Assembly: GCF_033723955.1 (NCBI RefSeq)
Contig: NZ_CP137555.1
Location: forward strand, 3,030,001-3,094,000
Direction: 5' to 3'
From: Microbulbifer pacificus
Lineage (GTDB): Bacteria; Pseudomonadota; Gammaproteobacteria; Pseudomonadales; Cellvibrionaceae
DNA: 64,000 nucleotides
Both the position numbers and the translations under genes were made by a program. Position 1 is the stretch's first letter, and each line of letters opens with the position of its first letter. The notes beneath the pieces were generated by a model that worked only from the letters and a program-made list of their open reading frames with translations, searched no databases and had not been told where the DNA came from. Shown piece after piece: positions 20,813 through 30,522 of this stretch.

Positions 20813-21628
20813 ATGAAGCGCATGGTATCCAGGGAACACTGCTGGGAAACCGGGACGCGGCGCCCCATGGTGATTGCCCACGGCGACGAGTCCGGTTGCG
20901 GGCTCTACCCCGGAAACACCCTGCTGTATATGCACAAAATGGTGGCGCTGGGGGTGGACGCGCTGGAGCTGGACCTGAACCTCACCGCCGATGGCCGGCT
21001 GGTCCTGATGCACGACGCGACGCTCGAGCGCACCACCAACGGCCGCGGGCCGGTGATCGAACAGCCGCTGGCGCAGTTGCGGAAACTCAATGCCGCTCAC
21101 CACTGGAGTCGCGATGGCGAACATTTTCCCTATCGCGACGGCCCTGTCCCTATCGCCACCATCGACGAGGTATTCGCGCAGATTCCCGCGACACCGCTGA
21201 TTATCGAACTGAAAAACAATTCACCCGCTGCGGCCCAAGCGCTCAGCCGCGCCATCGACACCGCGGGTTGCGGCGAGCGGGTGATCGTTTCTTCCTTCCA
21301 TCGCGCGGTCATCCGCGAGTTCCGCCGCCTGTGCCCGCAGGTACGCACCGGGGTGACCATGCCGGAGGCGCTGCTGTTTTATATTGCCCAGGGGCTGGGG
21401 GCGGCGGGATGGCTGCGCTGCGACTATCGGGCGATGCAATTGCCCACGCACTACCTGGGGCTGAATGTGTATTCGGAGCGCTTTGTGAAAGCGGCGCGCA
21501 AGCACGGGTTGCACCTCGCGGTGTGGACCGTGGATGATTGTGAGCAGATGAAACAGTATATTGCCCTCGGTCTCGATGGAATTGTCACCAACCGGCCGGA
21601 CAGGCTGCTGAAATTACTGGACGAGTAA
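20813..21628 (+). CDS. Glycerophosphodiester phosphodiesterase-family protein
   Basis: The 271-residue TIM-barrel phosphodiesterase-like protein contains 'VIAHGDESGCGLYPGNT', the metal-binding E-x-D in 'DALELDLNLTADGRLVLMHD', and the catalytic-type His in LMHD. The ending 'LHLAVWTVDD...GLDGIVTNRPDRL' is typical of GDPD enzymes. The usual His-Arg pair of the HR...ExD...HD signature is His-Gly here, so glycerophosphodiesters may not be the substrate. No signal peptide is evident, so it is probably cytoplasmic. TTG at 20807 and ATG at 20822 are alternative starts. Its stop codon abuts the start of a paralogue. Confidence 0.85.
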   Translation: MKRMVSREHCWETGTRRPMVIAHGDESGCGLYPGNTLLYMHKMVALGVDALELDLNLTADGRLVLMHDATLERTTNGRGPVIEQPLAQLRKLNAAHHWSRDGEHFPYRDGPVPIATIDEVFAQIPATPLIIELKNNSPAAAQALSRAIDTAGCGERVIVSSFHRAVIREFRRLCPQVRTGVTMPEALLFYIAQGLGAAGWLRCDYRAMQLPTHYLGLNVYSERFVKAARKHGLHLAVWTVDDCEQMKQYIALGLDGIVTNRPDRLLKLLDE

Positions 21629-22564
21629 ATGTTAAAACGGCTGCTGGTTTTATTGTTGCTGGGGGTGGTGATCTTTGTCGGTTGGCGCTGGCTTGCAGCG
21701 CGTCCGGCGCCAGACCTGGGCCTGCAGTTTCCCCGCCCCGGCAGCGAGAACAACACTGGAGGTTTTCGCCGGCCACTGGTGATTGCCCATGCGGACGATT
21801 CCGGGCAGGGGCTCTACCCCGGCAATACGCCGGTGTTCCTTCAGCAGATGGCGGCGATGAAAGTGGATGTGCTGGAGATGGATGTGCACGCCACCGCCGA
21901 TGACGAACTTGTGTTGATGCACGATGACACCGTGGACCGCACCACCGACGGCAAGGGTGCAATCCGCGATAAAACCCTGCAGGAATTGCGGCAACTCAAT
22001 GTCGCCTACAACTGGAGCCAGGACGGCGAGACCTACCCCTACCGGGAAAATCCGCAGCGTATCCTGACGGTAGATGAAGTCTTCAAAACCTTCCCCAACT
22101 ACCCGATGGTGATCGAGCTCAAAACCCCGGACCCAGAGGCTGCGCGCGCCCTGTGCCGCAAGCTGATGGCCTATAACAAAAGCAATCAGGTGATTGTATC
22201 GAGTTTCCACCAGTCCGCGGTCGACACCCTGCGCGAAGAATGTCCCCATGTGGCGACCGGCGCCGGTTCCGACGAGGTCAAGCTGTTCGCACTGGCCACC
22301 AAACTCAATGCCTTCCGCCTGTTGAGCCCTCATTACCAGGCGCTGCACATTCCCATCGAATACGATGGCATCACCCTGGTGGACCAGAGTTCCGTGTCCC
22401 AGGTGCAGAAACGCGGCGTGCGCGTGGATGTGTGGACGGTGAACGATGAAGCGGAAATGCGCCAGCTCATCGACCTGGGGGTGGATGGCATCATGACCGA
22501 CAGGCCCGATCGCCTGTTGCAGGTGATCGAGGATGTGAAACTGATGCACGAGATGGACAATTAG
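21629..22564 (+). CDS. Glycerophosphodiester phosphodiesterase-family protein, membrane-anchored paralogue
   Basis: The 311-residue protein begins with a hydrophobic segment (about residues 4-20, LLVLLLLGVVIFVGW) that should export it or anchor it in the inner membrane. The GDPD domain follows: 'VIAHADDSGQGLYPGNT', 'LEMDVHATADDELVLMHDDT' and 'VRVDVWTVNDE...LGVDGIMTDRPDRL'. As in the upstream paralogue, the Arg of the canonical HR motif is missing (His-Ala-Asp). The ATG directly follows the TAA of the preceding gene, so the pair is co-translated: one probably cytoplasmic and one extracytoplasmic. A terminator follows. Confidence 0.87.
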   Translation: MLKRLLVLLLLGVVIFVGWRWLAARPAPDLGLQFPRPGSENNTGGFRRPLVIAHADDSGQGLYPGNTPVFLQQMAAMKVDVLEMDVHATADDELVLMHDDTVDRTTDGKGAIRDKTLQELRQLNVAYNWSQDGETYPYRENPQRILTVDEVFKTFPNYPMVIELKTPDPEAARALCRKLMAYNKSNQVIVSSFHQSAVDTLREECPHVATGAGSDEVKLFALATKLNAFRLLSPHYQALHIPIEYDGITLVDQSSVSQVQKRGVRVDVWTVNDEAEMRQLIDLGVDGIMTDRPDRLLQVIEDVKLMHEMDN

Positions 22565-22587
22565 TTTTTTCGCATGCCTGCCGAAAA

Positions 22588-22621
22588 CAAAAAAGCCGGG
22601 ACAGATGCCCCGGCTTTTTAA
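22588..22621. terminator. Bidirectional terminator between the GDPD pair and the RND pump
   Basis: AAAAAAGCCGGG and CCCGGCTTTTT form a stem around an ACAGATG-type loop (core 22595-22614), with A and T runs on both sides. It serves the converging plus-strand GDPD and minus-strand RND genes. Confidence 0.85.
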
Positions 22622-22628
22622 TGTCCGA

Positions 22629-25600
22629 TCAGTCTGGCTCCCTGACCCGGAACCAGGTCGCGTAGAGCGCCGGCAAAAACAGCAGTGTCAGCGCGGTGGC
22701 CACAATCAGCCCGCCCATGATCGCCACCGCCATCGGACCGAAGAAGTCGCTGCCGGACAGCGGAATCATCGCCAGTACCGCGGTGAGTGCGGTCAGCACA
22801 ATGGGGCGGAAGCGGCGCACGGTGGATTCCACAATGGCCTCCCAGGGTGTGAGTCCCTGTTGTTTATCCTGCTCGATCTGGTCCACCAGGATGACCGAGT
22901 TGCGCATGATCATGCCGGCCAGCGCAATGGTGCCGAGCATGGCCACGAAGCCGAATGGCTGGTTGAACACCAGCAGGAACAGGGTGACCCCGATAATGCC
23001 CAGCGGCGCGGTGAGAAACACCATCGCCGACAGGGAGAAGCTGCGCAGTTGCAACATCAGCAGGGTGAACACCACCAGCAGGAACAGCGGCATGCCGGCG
23101 TTGACGGATTTCTGCCCGCGCGCGGACTCCTCCACACTGCCGCCGATTTCCAGCAGGTAGCCCGGGGGCAGGGTACTGCGCAGGCCCTCCAGCTGCGGCC
23201 AGATGTTGGCAACCACCGAGGCCGGCTGTTGCGAACCGTAAATGTCCGCGCGCACGGTCACCGTGGGCAGGCGATCGCGATGCCAGATGATGCCCTCCTC
23301 AAAGGTGTAATCCAGTGTGGCGACCTGGTTCAGCGGCAGGGATTCCCCCTGACTGGTTTGCACCGCGAGATTGCCCAGCTGCGCCAGCGCCTGGCGCTCG
23401 CTCTCTTCGCCGCGCACGGTAACGGCGATCAGCTCGTTGTCTTCCCGGTACTGGCCCACCGCCGTGCCGGATGTTGAACCCTGCAGGGCCTGTGACAGGG
23501 CCGCACTGCTCACGCCCATTTCCCGCGCGCGCGCCTGGTCCACGTCCAGGTTCACCACCTTGCTGGGCTCCTCCCAGTCCAGGTGCACATTGGCGACATC
23601 GTCGTTGCCGCGCACGATACTGGCCACTTCGCGGGCGATACGGCGCACCTCGGGAATATGTTCGCCGGCTACCCGGAACTGCACCGGGTAGCCCACCGGC
23701 GGGCCATTCTCCAGACGGGATATGCGCGTGCGCACCGCGGGGAACTGTTCACTCAAGGTGGTGATCAGCCACTGGCGCACCGCTTCGCGCTCCTCGATAT
23801 TGCGTGTCAGCACCACGAACTGTGCGAAGCTCGCCGCCGGCAGTTGCTGGTCCAGCGGCAGGTAGAAGCGCGGCGAACCGGTGCCCACGTAGGCCACGTA
23901 GTTTTCCACCTGCGGGTTCTGCGCCAGCAGGCTTTCCAGGCGCATGGCTTCCTCTTCCGTGGCGCGCAGCGATGCGCCCTCGCTCAGCTTCAGGTCCACC
24001 ATCAGCTCCAGGCGCGCCGACGACGGGAAGAACTGCTGCGGCACAAAGCGGAACAGCATGATCGCGCTGACAAATAACATCACCGTAAGCAGCAGCACGG
24101 TTTTGCGGTAGCGCAGGCACCACTGCAGCACCCGGCGGAAGCGCTGGTAGAACGGCTTCTGGTAGGGATCTGCGTGGCTTCCATGGGCGCCGCGCTCGGG
24201 CAGCAGGCGGTTGCCGAGATAGGGAACGAAAATCACCGCCGCCACCCAGGACACCAGCAGCGACAGGGTGACCACCTGGAAGATCGAGCGGGTGTATTCC
24301 CCGGTACCGGACTGCGCGGTGGCGATGGGCAGGAAGCCCGCGGCGGTAATCAGGGTGCCGGTCAACATCGGAAACGCAGTGCTGGTCCAGGCGAAGCCCG
24401 CGGCCTTCAACCGCGAGAACCCCTGTTCCATTTTGATCGCCATCATTTCTACCGCGATGATGGCATCGTCCACCATCAGGCCGAGCGCCAGTACCAGCGC
24501 GCCGAGGGAAATCTTGTGCAGGCCGATATCGAAATGATTCATCAGTGCGAAGGTCATCGCCAGCACCAGCGGAATCGACAGCGCCACCACGAGGCCCGTG
24601 CGGAATCCCAGGGAGAAAAAGCTCACCAGCATCACGATAATGAGAGCTTCCACGAGGACCTTGACGAACTCTCCCACGCCGCTTTTCACCGCCGCCGGCT
24701 GGTCGGAAACCTTGCGCAGGGTGAGTCCCAGCGGCAGCTCCTGTTGCAGCTCAACGACGGCCGCATCCAGCCGCTTGCCCAATTGCAGAATATCGCCACC
24801 GGGCATCATCGACACCGCGATGCCAATGGCATCCTCGCCCATAAAGCGCACCCGCGGCTGGGGTGGATCACTGAAACCGCGCTCAACGCGGGCGAAATCT
24901 CCCAGGGCGATGGTGTGGCCGTTGGCATAGATCGGGAACTGGCGGATTTCCTCCACGCTCTGGAACTGGCCGCTGACGCGGATGCGCACGCGGTCGGACA
25001 CCGCCTCCACAAAGCCCGCTTCCGCCATCTGGTTCTGTGCCTGCAGCGCGGACTGCACCGCGGCGAGGGGAATGCCCAGCGAGGCCAGCTTGGCATTGGA
25101 GATTTCCACCCAGATTCTCTCGTCCTGCAGGCCGAGCAGCTCCACCTTGCCCACCTCGTCCACCCGCTGCAGTGCCAACTGCAGGCGGTCGGCGTAGTCT
25201 TTCAGCAGCGCGTAGTCGAAGCCCTCGCCGGTAAGCGCGTAAATATTGCCGAAGGTGGTACCGAACTCGTCATTGAAAAACGGCCCCTGGATATCCGTGG
25301 GCAGGGTGTGGCGGATATCGCCGACCTTTTTCCGTACCTGGTACCAGAGGTCCGGAATTTCGTTGGAGTGCATGCTGTCGCGGGCCACGAACAACACTTG
25401 GGACTGGCCCGGGCGCGAAAAGGAGGTGATGCGCTCGGACTCGCCGATCTCCATCAGCTTCTTTTCGATGCGCTCGGTAATCTGGCGGGAGACTTCTTCG
25501 GCGCTGGCGCCGGGCCACTGGGTATTCACCACCATTACCTTGAACGTATATGGCGGGTCTTCGCTCTGTCCCAGCTGGGTGTATGACAGGGCGCCGATGA

Positions 25601-25673
25601 GGCCGAGCATGAGCATGGCGTAGAGCACCAGCGGACGATTTTTCAGTGCCCACTCGGAAAGGTTGAATCGCAT
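22629..25673 (-). CDS. RND-family efflux pump inner-membrane protein (HAE-1 type)
   Basis: The 1014-residue proton-driven exporter has the standard arrangement: first helix near residues 14-30, a large periplasmic loop, helices 2-6, a second loop, and helices 8-12. The proton-relay pair Asp-Asp is in 'LALGLMVDDAIIAVEMM'. Porter-domain motifs include 'TQWPGASAEEVSRQITERIEK' and 'EDPPYTFKVMVV'. The sequence style is close to the TriC/MexK branch rather than AcrB. It follows the adaptor gene (25740-26909) by 66 bases on the same strand. No outer-membrane TolC-like gene is in the window, so a chromosomal TolC elsewhere is assumed. The substrate is unknown. Confidence 0.93.
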   Translation of the reverse strand: MRFNLSEWALKNRPLVLYAMLMLGLIGALSYTQLGQSEDPPYTFKVMVVNTQWPGASAEEVSRQITERIEKKLMEIGESERITSFSRPGQSQVLFVARDSMHSNEIPDLWYQVRKKVGDIRHTLPTDIQGPFFNDEFGTTFGNIYALTGEGFDYALLKDYADRLQLALQRVDEVGKVELLGLQDERIWVEISNAKLASLGIPLAAVQSALQAQNQMAEAGFVEAVSDRVRIRVSGQFQSVEEIRQFPIYANGHTIALGDFARVERGFSDPPQPRVRFMGEDAIGIAVSMMPGGDILQLGKRLDAAVVELQQELPLGLTLRKVSDQPAAVKSGVGEFVKVLVEALIIVMLVSFFSLGFRTGLVVALSIPLVLAMTFALMNHFDIGLHKISLGALVLALGLMVDDAIIAVEMMAIKMEQGFSRLKAAGFAWTSTAFPMLTGTLITAAGFLPIATAQSGTGEYTRSIFQVVTLSLLVSWVAAVIFVPYLGNRLLPERGAHGSHADPYQKPFYQRFRRVLQWCLRYRKTVLLLTVMLFVSAIMLFRFVPQQFFPSSARLELMVDLKLSEGASLRATEEEAMRLESLLAQNPQVENYVAYVGTGSPRFYLPLDQQLPAASFAQFVVLTRNIEEREAVRQWLITTLSEQFPAVRTRISRLENGPPVGYPVQFRVAGEHIPEVRRIAREVASIVRGNDDVANVHLDWEEPSKVVNLDVDQARAREMGVSSAALSQALQGSTSGTAVGQYREDNELIAVTVRGEESERQALAQLGNLAVQTSQGESLPLNQVATLDYTFEEGIIWHRDRLPTVTVRADIYGSQQPASVVANIWPQLEGLRSTLPPGYLLEIGGSVEESARGQKSVNAGMPLFLLVVFTLLMLQLRSFSLSAMVFLTAPLGIIGVTLFLLVFNQPFGFVAMLGTIALAGMIMRNSVILVDQIEQDKQQGLTPWEAIVESTVRRFRPIVLTALTAVLAMIPLSGSDFFGPMAVAIMGGLIVATALTLLFLPALYATWFRVREPD

Positions 25674-25739
25674 AGAGTTTTGTCCCGACGGTATGCGGTG
25701 GTGCAGGGAGTTTTTTAAAAATTATTCGAAGGCAGTGTC

Positions 25740-26909
25740 TCAGAAACCCTGGGCGATGCTGCCGTCTTGCTCGATGGGGCGATTGTGGCGATCCACCGGG
25801 CGCACCCGCTGCCCCTCGGTCACCAGCTGGGTGCCGGCGGCGACGATCCAGTCCCGCGGGGTCAGGTCGGAGAGCACCTCGGCGGTCTCCTCGCCGTAGC
25901 GGATAATGTCCACCGGCGTCTTGTGCAGGGTGAAATTTTCCGGGTCGAGCTTCCACACATGGGCGAGGTTGCCGTCGGCGGTGATGGCGGCCATCGGCAG
26001 TTGCAGGGGCAGGCGGTTGTCGCCGCGGTTTACCGATAGGTTGTTTGGCGTGCCGCTGCGGGCAAACACCCGCGCACTCTGCCCCGGCTGTGCATTGGCT
26101 TCGGCACTGTCGAATGCGACCCGCGCCTCGAAGGTGCGCAGGCCCGCTTCCGCCGCCGGCGAGATTTCCCGCACCTGTCCGCTGAACGCGGTGCCTGGAC
26201 TGGACCAGAGTTCGATATTGACCCGTTGGCCCACGGCAAAGCGGTTTACCTGCTGCTCCGGCAGGTCGATACGCACTTCCCGCTCGCCATCGGCGGCGAG
26301 TACAAAGGCGGTCTGCCCGGCGCTTACCACCTGGCCGGCATCGATCATACGGCGGGCGATTACCCCGTCGCGGGGGGATTTCAACACCGCGTAATCTGCC
26401 TGGTTACTGGCGACCTTCCACTGCGCGCGGGTCCGTTCCAGTTGCGCAACGCTGCTGTCGTGGCGGGTTTTGACCGCGTCGAACTGGGATTCGCCAATCA
26501 GCTTGCGCGCCAGCAGTTCGCGGTAGCGGGTCAGTTCATTGCCGGCATTGCGGTATTCGGTTTCCGCCGCTTCCAGCTGCGCGCGCGCCGCGTCCCGCTG
26601 CAGCAGCAGGTCCTCGGCATCCAGTTCCGCCAGCGGCTGGCCCTGCTTTACCCAGTCTCCCGCTTCTACCAATCGGCGGGTTACCGCGCCGCCGACCCGG
26701 AATGCCAGTGCCGGTTCATGGCGCGCGCGCACTTCACCCGGGTATACCGCCAGCTGCTCACCGGCGGCCTGTGGGTGCACCACGATAGCCGGGCGCGGCG
26801 GTTTGGCTTCCGCAGAGTCCGGTGGTGAACAGGCGGTCAGGGCGAACGCTGCGATCAGGCCTGCGGCCAGTTTCAGTACAGGCAATTTAGCGGGCGGGAA
26901 GCGATGCAT
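25740..26909 (-). CDS. RND efflux periplasmic adaptor lipoprotein (HlyD/MFP family)
   Basis: The 389-residue membrane fusion protein links the RND pump to an outer-membrane channel. The signal 'LKLAAGLIAAFALTAC' carries a lipobox (LTAC). A lipoyl half ('FRVGGAVTRRLVEAGDWVKQGQPLAELDAEDL') is followed by a short coiled-coil hairpin ('AARAQLEAAETEYRNAGNELTRYRELLARKL'). The second lipoyl half ('KSPRDGVIARRMIDAGQVVSAGQ') and a beta-barrel with a membrane-proximal domain follow. The ATG at 26909 has GAGG upstream and places the signal sequence properly; the frame is open further upstream without a credible start. It is divergent from the tetR gene, the usual layout for a repressed pump. Confidence 0.92.
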   Translation of the reverse strand: MHRFPPAKLPVLKLAAGLIAAFALTACSPPDSAEAKPPRPAIVVHPQAAGEQLAVYPGEVRARHEPALAFRVGGAVTRRLVEAGDWVKQGQPLAELDAEDLLLQRDAARAQLEAAETEYRNAGNELTRYRELLARKLIGESQFDAVKTRHDSSVAQLERTRAQWKVASNQADYAVLKSPRDGVIARRMIDAGQVVSAGQTAFVLAADGEREVRIDLPEQQVNRFAVGQRVNIELWSSPGTAFSGQVREISPAAEAGLRTFEARVAFDSAEANAQPGQSARVFARSGTPNNLSVNRGDNRLPLQLPMAAITADGNLAHVWKLDPENFTLHKTPVDIIRYGEETAEVLSDLTPRDWIVAAGTQLVTEGQRVRPVDRHNRPIEQDGSIAQGF

Positions 26910-27018
26910 GGATACCTCATTCCTTGGAGAGCTCGGATTGGGGGTGGGGAAGCGGGCGGAAACTGGTACAGTTGTCCACTTGTCCTGCCGGTTCCTTTTC
27001 TGAACTGGTGAGTATGGT

Positions 27019-27050
27019 AAATATATTAAACTCGCGAGTCTACTAATTCG
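27019..27050. promoter_or_regulatory. Candidate TetR operator / promoter overlap
   Basis: The 218-base divergent region between the adaptor and tetR genes contains the perfect 10-bp palindrome ACTCGCGAGT (27030-27039) within AT-rich flanks (TAAATATATTAA on one side, CTACTAATT on the other). This is the usual type of site for a TetR repressor controlling both promoters. Assignment is by position and symmetry only. Confidence 0.45.
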
Positions 27051-27127
27051 GTGGGCGGCGAGCGCGCGTTTCAACGCCCGATATTCAGCGGGTTGCGGAA
27101 GGCGTGACCAAGTGACGATGACGACCC

Positions 27128-27790
27128 ATGAGCGAACCTTCAGCCCCTACTTCTCTACCCGAATCGCAAGCCGCCAGCCGCGGCCGCCCCAAGGACCCAG
27201 CCAAACGGCAGGCGATTCTGGATGCGGCCAAGCACCTGTTCCTGGCCCAGGGGTTTACTGGCACCAGCATGGATGCAGTGGCCAATGAGGCCGGGGTCTC
27301 CAAGCTCACCGTGTACAGCCACTTTTCCGACAAGGAGACGCTGTTTACCGCCGCCATCGAGGCCAAGTGCGCCAACGTGATGCCGGACCTCCTGTTCAGC
27401 CTGGAACCGGGAGTCCCGGTGGCCGAGATGCTGCAGAAAATTGGCGAGGCCTTCCTGCAGATGGTGTACAACGAGGAGTCGCTGAAACTGATGCGCCTGA
27501 TCAGTGCGTTGGGTACCCAGGATCAGACCATGGCCAATCTCTTTTACGAGGCCGGGCCGATGCGCACCCGCCACGCAATGATCCGATTCCTCACCCGTGC
27601 CCGGGACCTGGGGCAGCTGCAGATTGCGGACCTGCTGCGCGCCTCCGAACTGTTTTTTGGCATGCTGCTGGGCGGCTGTACCCATATCCAGATCTTGCTG
27701 GGCTGCAGCGAGCCACCGCCACAGAGCGTCATTAGCGAGCATGTGGCGGAGGCGGTACGGGTGTTTACTCGGGCTTACGGTCCGGCGTGA
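27128..27790 (+). CDS. TetR/AcrR-family transcriptional repressor
   Basis: The 220-residue protein has a disordered Ser/Pro-rich N-terminus of about 20 residues. The TetR helix-turn-helix follows ('RQAILDAAKHLFLAQGFTGT', 'MDAVANEAGVSKLTVYSHFSDKETLF'), then an all-helical ligand-binding domain of the AefR/TetR C type ('FHxM...GCTHIQILLG'-like end). It is divergent from the RND pump genes, so it most likely represses them until an inducer binds. The start ATG has no strong ribosome binding site. The gene ends at a strong terminator. Confidence 0.93.
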   Translation: MSEPSAPTSLPESQAASRGRPKDPAKRQAILDAAKHLFLAQGFTGTSMDAVANEAGVSKLTVYSHFSDKETLFTAAIEAKCANVMPDLLFSLEPGVPVAEMLQKIGEAFLQMVYNEESLKLMRLISALGTQDQTMANLFYEAGPMRTRHAMIRFLTRARDLGQLQIADLLRASELFFGMLLGGCTHIQILLGCSEPPPQSVISEHVAEAVRVFTRAYGPA

Positions 27791-27811
27791 CCTTCCCGTC
27801 GCAACAGCAAC

Positions 27812-27848
27812 AAAAAAGCCCGCGAGAGCCTTGCTCCGCGGGCTTTTT
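27812..27848. terminator. Bidirectional terminator between tetR and the ABC permease
   Basis: AAAAAAGCCCGCG pairs with CGCGGGCTTTTTT around a GAGAGCCTTGCTC-type loop that itself has a small GAGC/GCTC stem. It ends the converging tetR and minus-strand permease transcripts. Confidence 0.88.
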
Positions 27849-27870
27849 TAATGGGCCCGGCATGTATCCG

Positions 27871-28632
27871 TCAGGTGCGGATCTTGTAGCCGCTGCGGAA
27901 AATCCACCACACCGCTCCCATGCACGCAAACAGGAACAGCAGCGTCATGGCCAGGCTGATACCCACGTTCACATCCGCAACACCGTAGAAGGCCCAGCGG
28001 AAACCACTGATCAGGTATACCACCGGATTGAATAGCGTCACTTTCTGCCAGAATTCCGGCAGCATATTGATGGAATAGAAGGCGCCGCCGAGGAAGGTTA
28101 GCGGGGTGATCACCATCAGCGGAATGATCTGCAGCTTCTGGAAGTCGTCCGCCCACACACCGATGATGAATCCGAACATGCTGAAGGTCAGTGCCGTAAG
28201 GATCAGGAAGGCCAGCATCCAGAAGGGGTGGAGGATTTCGTAATCCACAAAAAAGCGTGCGGTAATCAGGATCAGAATGCCAATAATTACCGACTTGGTC
28301 GCTGCCGCGCCAACATAACCTGCGACGATTTCAAATGCGGACACCGGCGCCGACAGCACCTCGTAAATGGTGCCGGAAAATTTCGGAAAGAAGATGCCGA
28401 ACGACGCGTTGGAAATACTTTCCGACAGCAGCGACAGCATGATCAGCCCGGGAATAATAAAGGCCCCGTAGCTCACACCTTCAATCTCACCGAGACGGCC
28501 GCCGATGGCGGTGCCGAACACGATAAAGTACAGGCAGGTGGAAATTACCGGCCAGGCGATGCTCTGCATTAAGGTGCGCCCGGTGCGGGCCATTTCAAAT
28601 TTGTAGATGGCGCGGATGCCGTGGATATTCAT
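27871..28632 (-). CDS. ABC-2 type permease, YadH-like
   Basis: The 253-residue inner-membrane protein has about six hydrophobic segments and matches YadH in length (256 in E. coli). Family features include '[30 protein letters not shown]' and '[32 protein letters not shown]'. The start at 28632 follows GAGGAAG at good spacing, 16 bases after the ATPase gene; an upstream ATG at 28671 would overlap that gene. Together they form a two-gene exporter of unknown substrate. Confidence 0.9.
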   Translation of the reverse strand: MNIHGIRAIYKFEMARTGRTLMQSIAWPVISTCLYFIVFGTAIGGRLGEIEGVSYGAFIIPGLIMLSLLSESISNASFGIFFPKFSGTIYEVLSAPVSAFEIVAGYVGAAATKSVIIGILILITARFFVDYEILHPFWMLAFLILTALTFSMFGFIIGVWADDFQKLQIIPLMVITPLTFLGGAFYSINMLPEFWQKVTLFNPVVYLISGFRWAFYGVADVNVGISLAMTLLFLFACMGAVWWIFRSGYKIRT

Positions 28633-28648
28633 GGTTTTACTTCCTCTC

Positions 28649-29596
28649 TCATCCGGCCTGCTGGCGTTCACTCTGGTTCTGGTGCACCAGATTCACAAAG
28701 ATTTCTTCCAGCGAGCTCTCGCTGGAGTGCAGGTCCTTGAATTCGATCCCGTGCTGGTTGAGTGCGCGCAACAGATCCGCAATACCGGTTTGTTCGCGCT
28801 GGGTGTCGAAGGTGTAAATCAGCTGGTTGCCTTCGTCCGCCACTTCCAGGGCGAATTCGTGCAGGGATTCCGGCAGTGCGGCGACCGGGCTCTGCAATTG
28901 AATCGCCAGCTGCTTCTTTCCGAGCTTGCGCATTAGCGTGTGCTTGTCTTCCACCAGTACCAGTTCGCCGCCGTTGATCACGCCAATGCGGTCGGCCATT
29001 TCCTCGGCTTCCTCGATGTAGTGGGTGGTGAGAATCACCGTCACCCCATTCGCGCGCAGCCCGCGTACCATTTCCCACATGTCCCGGCGCAATTCCACGT
29101 CCACGCCCGCGGTGGGTTCGTCGAGGAACAGGATGGAGGGCTCGTGGGACAGGGCTTTGGCGATCATCACCCGGCGCTTCATACCGCCGGACAGCGCCAT
29201 GATCCGGCTGTCCTTTTTTTCCCACAGGGACAGCTGGCGCAGGATTTTCTCGATGTACTCGGGATTTGGTGCCTTGCCGAACAGGCCGCGGCTGAAATTC
29301 ACCGTAGCCCACACGCTCTCGAAGGAATCGGTGGAAAGCTCCTGGGGTACCAGGCCAATCTTGCTGCGCGCGGCGCGGAACTCGCGCTGGATGTCGTGGC
29401 CATCTGCGGTGACCCTGCCATTGGTTGCGTTGACGATGCCGCAGATGATGCTGATCAGGGTGGTCTTGCCGGCGCCGTTTGGCCCGAGCAGGGCGAAGAT
29501 TTCACCGCGAGTGATCTCCAGGTCGACGGATTTGAGCGCGGTAAAACCACCGGCATAGGTTTTTCCGACGCCCTGTACGGAAATGATCGGCTGCAC
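28649..29596 (-). CDS. ABC transporter ATP-binding protein, YadG-like
   Basis: The 315-residue ATPase has Walker [10 protein letters not shown], '[14 protein letters not shown]', signature [12 protein letters not shown], and '[18 protein letters not shown]' followed by '[17 protein letters not shown]'. The layout and length match E. coli YadG (308 residues). I chose the GTG at 29596 because GAGGGGGAAG precedes it and the domain starts right after; the open frame upstream to 29683 looks untranslated. It is co-transcribed with the YadH-like permease. Confidence 0.9.
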   Translation of the reverse strand: MQPIISVQGVGKTYAGGFTALKSVDLEITRGEIFALLGPNGAGKTTLISIICGIVNATNGRVTADGHDIQREFRAARSKIGLVPQELSTDSFESVWATVNFSRGLFGKAPNPEYIEKILRQLSLWEKKDSRIMALSGGMKRRVMIAKALSHEPSILFLDEPTAGVDVELRRDMWEMVRGLRANGVTVILTTHYIEEAEEMADRIGVINGGELVLVEDKHTLMRKLGKKQLAIQLQSPVAALPESLHEFALEVADEGNQLIYTFDTQREQTGIADLLRALNQHGIEFKDLHSSESSLEEIFVNLVHQNQSERQQAG

Positions 29597-29709
29597 GCTT
29601 CCCCCTCTTGCATAACTGACGGTGCTGGTTGCGGCGGGTATTGTGCCTTGAACGACACTGGCACTGCCACCACCGGTGGGCAAAAGGGGAAGCTGCGTGC
29701 CGTTCTCGA

Positions 29710-30438
29710 TTATTCTCCGAAGATTTTGTCGTAGAAGGCGACAGCACCCTCGTAGGCATCGTTGGCAGCGGCTTCGTCGTATTTCAGCGGGATGCCAAAT
29801 TTTTCTCCGCGTGCGGTGGCGGCGGGATTGGTGAAGCCGTGCTTGGCGCCGGGGTAGCTGATGACGTCGAAGCGCACACCGGCACCCTGCATTTCTTTGA
29901 CAAAATTGGCGACGTCTTCCGCGGGGATCATGTCGTCATCGCCGCCGGTATAAACCTGGATTTGCGCTTTCAAGTCGCCGGGTTTGATTTTCACGTCAGT
30001 CTGCAGGGCGCCGTGGAAGCTGACCACGCCTTTCAGCGGCAGGCCGAGGCGCGCCATGGTGAGCGCGACGGCGCCGCCGAAGCAGTAGCCCTGTGCGGCG
30101 ATCTGGCCGGCTTCTACGGTTTCGTGGGCGTTGATCAGGTCCAGGGCGGCCTGGAAGCGTTTCAGCGGCGCGCCTTCGGTTTGCAGGGTTTTGTTCATCA
30201 GTGCCGCGGCGTCGCCGGGGTTGTCGGCGCCAACGTTGGTGCCGTACATATCCAGGGCGAAGGCCGTGAAACCCTCGGCGGCGAGGCGCTCGGCTTCTTC
30301 GCGGGTGAAGTCATTGAGTCCCCACCATTCGTGCACCAGAAGAATGGCCGGGCGTTTGCCATCGATGCTGTCGTCGTAGGCTAGGTAGCCGGTAAAGGAT
30401 TCGCCGTCGACGGTGTATTCGATTTCTTCGGTGTACAT
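29710..30438 (-). CDS. Dienelactone hydrolase-family alpha/beta hydrolase
   Basis: The 242-residue cytoplasmic hydrolase has '[13 protein letters not shown]', which supplies oxyanion-side residues, and the nucleophile Cys in '[11 protein letters not shown]'. An Asp follows in '[10 protein letters not shown]', and the catalytic His is in '[11 protein letters not shown]'. The Cys-Asp-His triad is that of dienelactone hydrolase (ClcD), but most genomic members act on unknown esters. No aromatic-degradation genes are near, so a chlorocatechol role is not supported. Confidence 0.88.
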   Translation of the reverse strand: MYTEEIEYTVDGESFTGYLAYDDSIDGKRPAILLVHEWWGLNDFTREEAERLAAEGFTAFALDMYGTNVGADNPGDAAALMNKTLQTEGAPLKRFQAALDLINAHETVEAGQIAAQGYCFGGAVALTMARLGLPLKGVVSFHGALQTDVKIKPGDLKAQIQVYTGGDDDMIPAEDVANFVKEMQGAGVRFDVISYPGAKHGFTNPAATARGEKFGIPLKYDEAAANDAYEGAVAFYDKIFGE

Positions 30439-30522
30439 TATTTAGTCCCTGGAACGTCGGTTTGAATTTATCAGCCGTGAGGTTAGCCCTGTAGGTTGGG
30501 CAACGCAACGCGTGTCCGGCAA

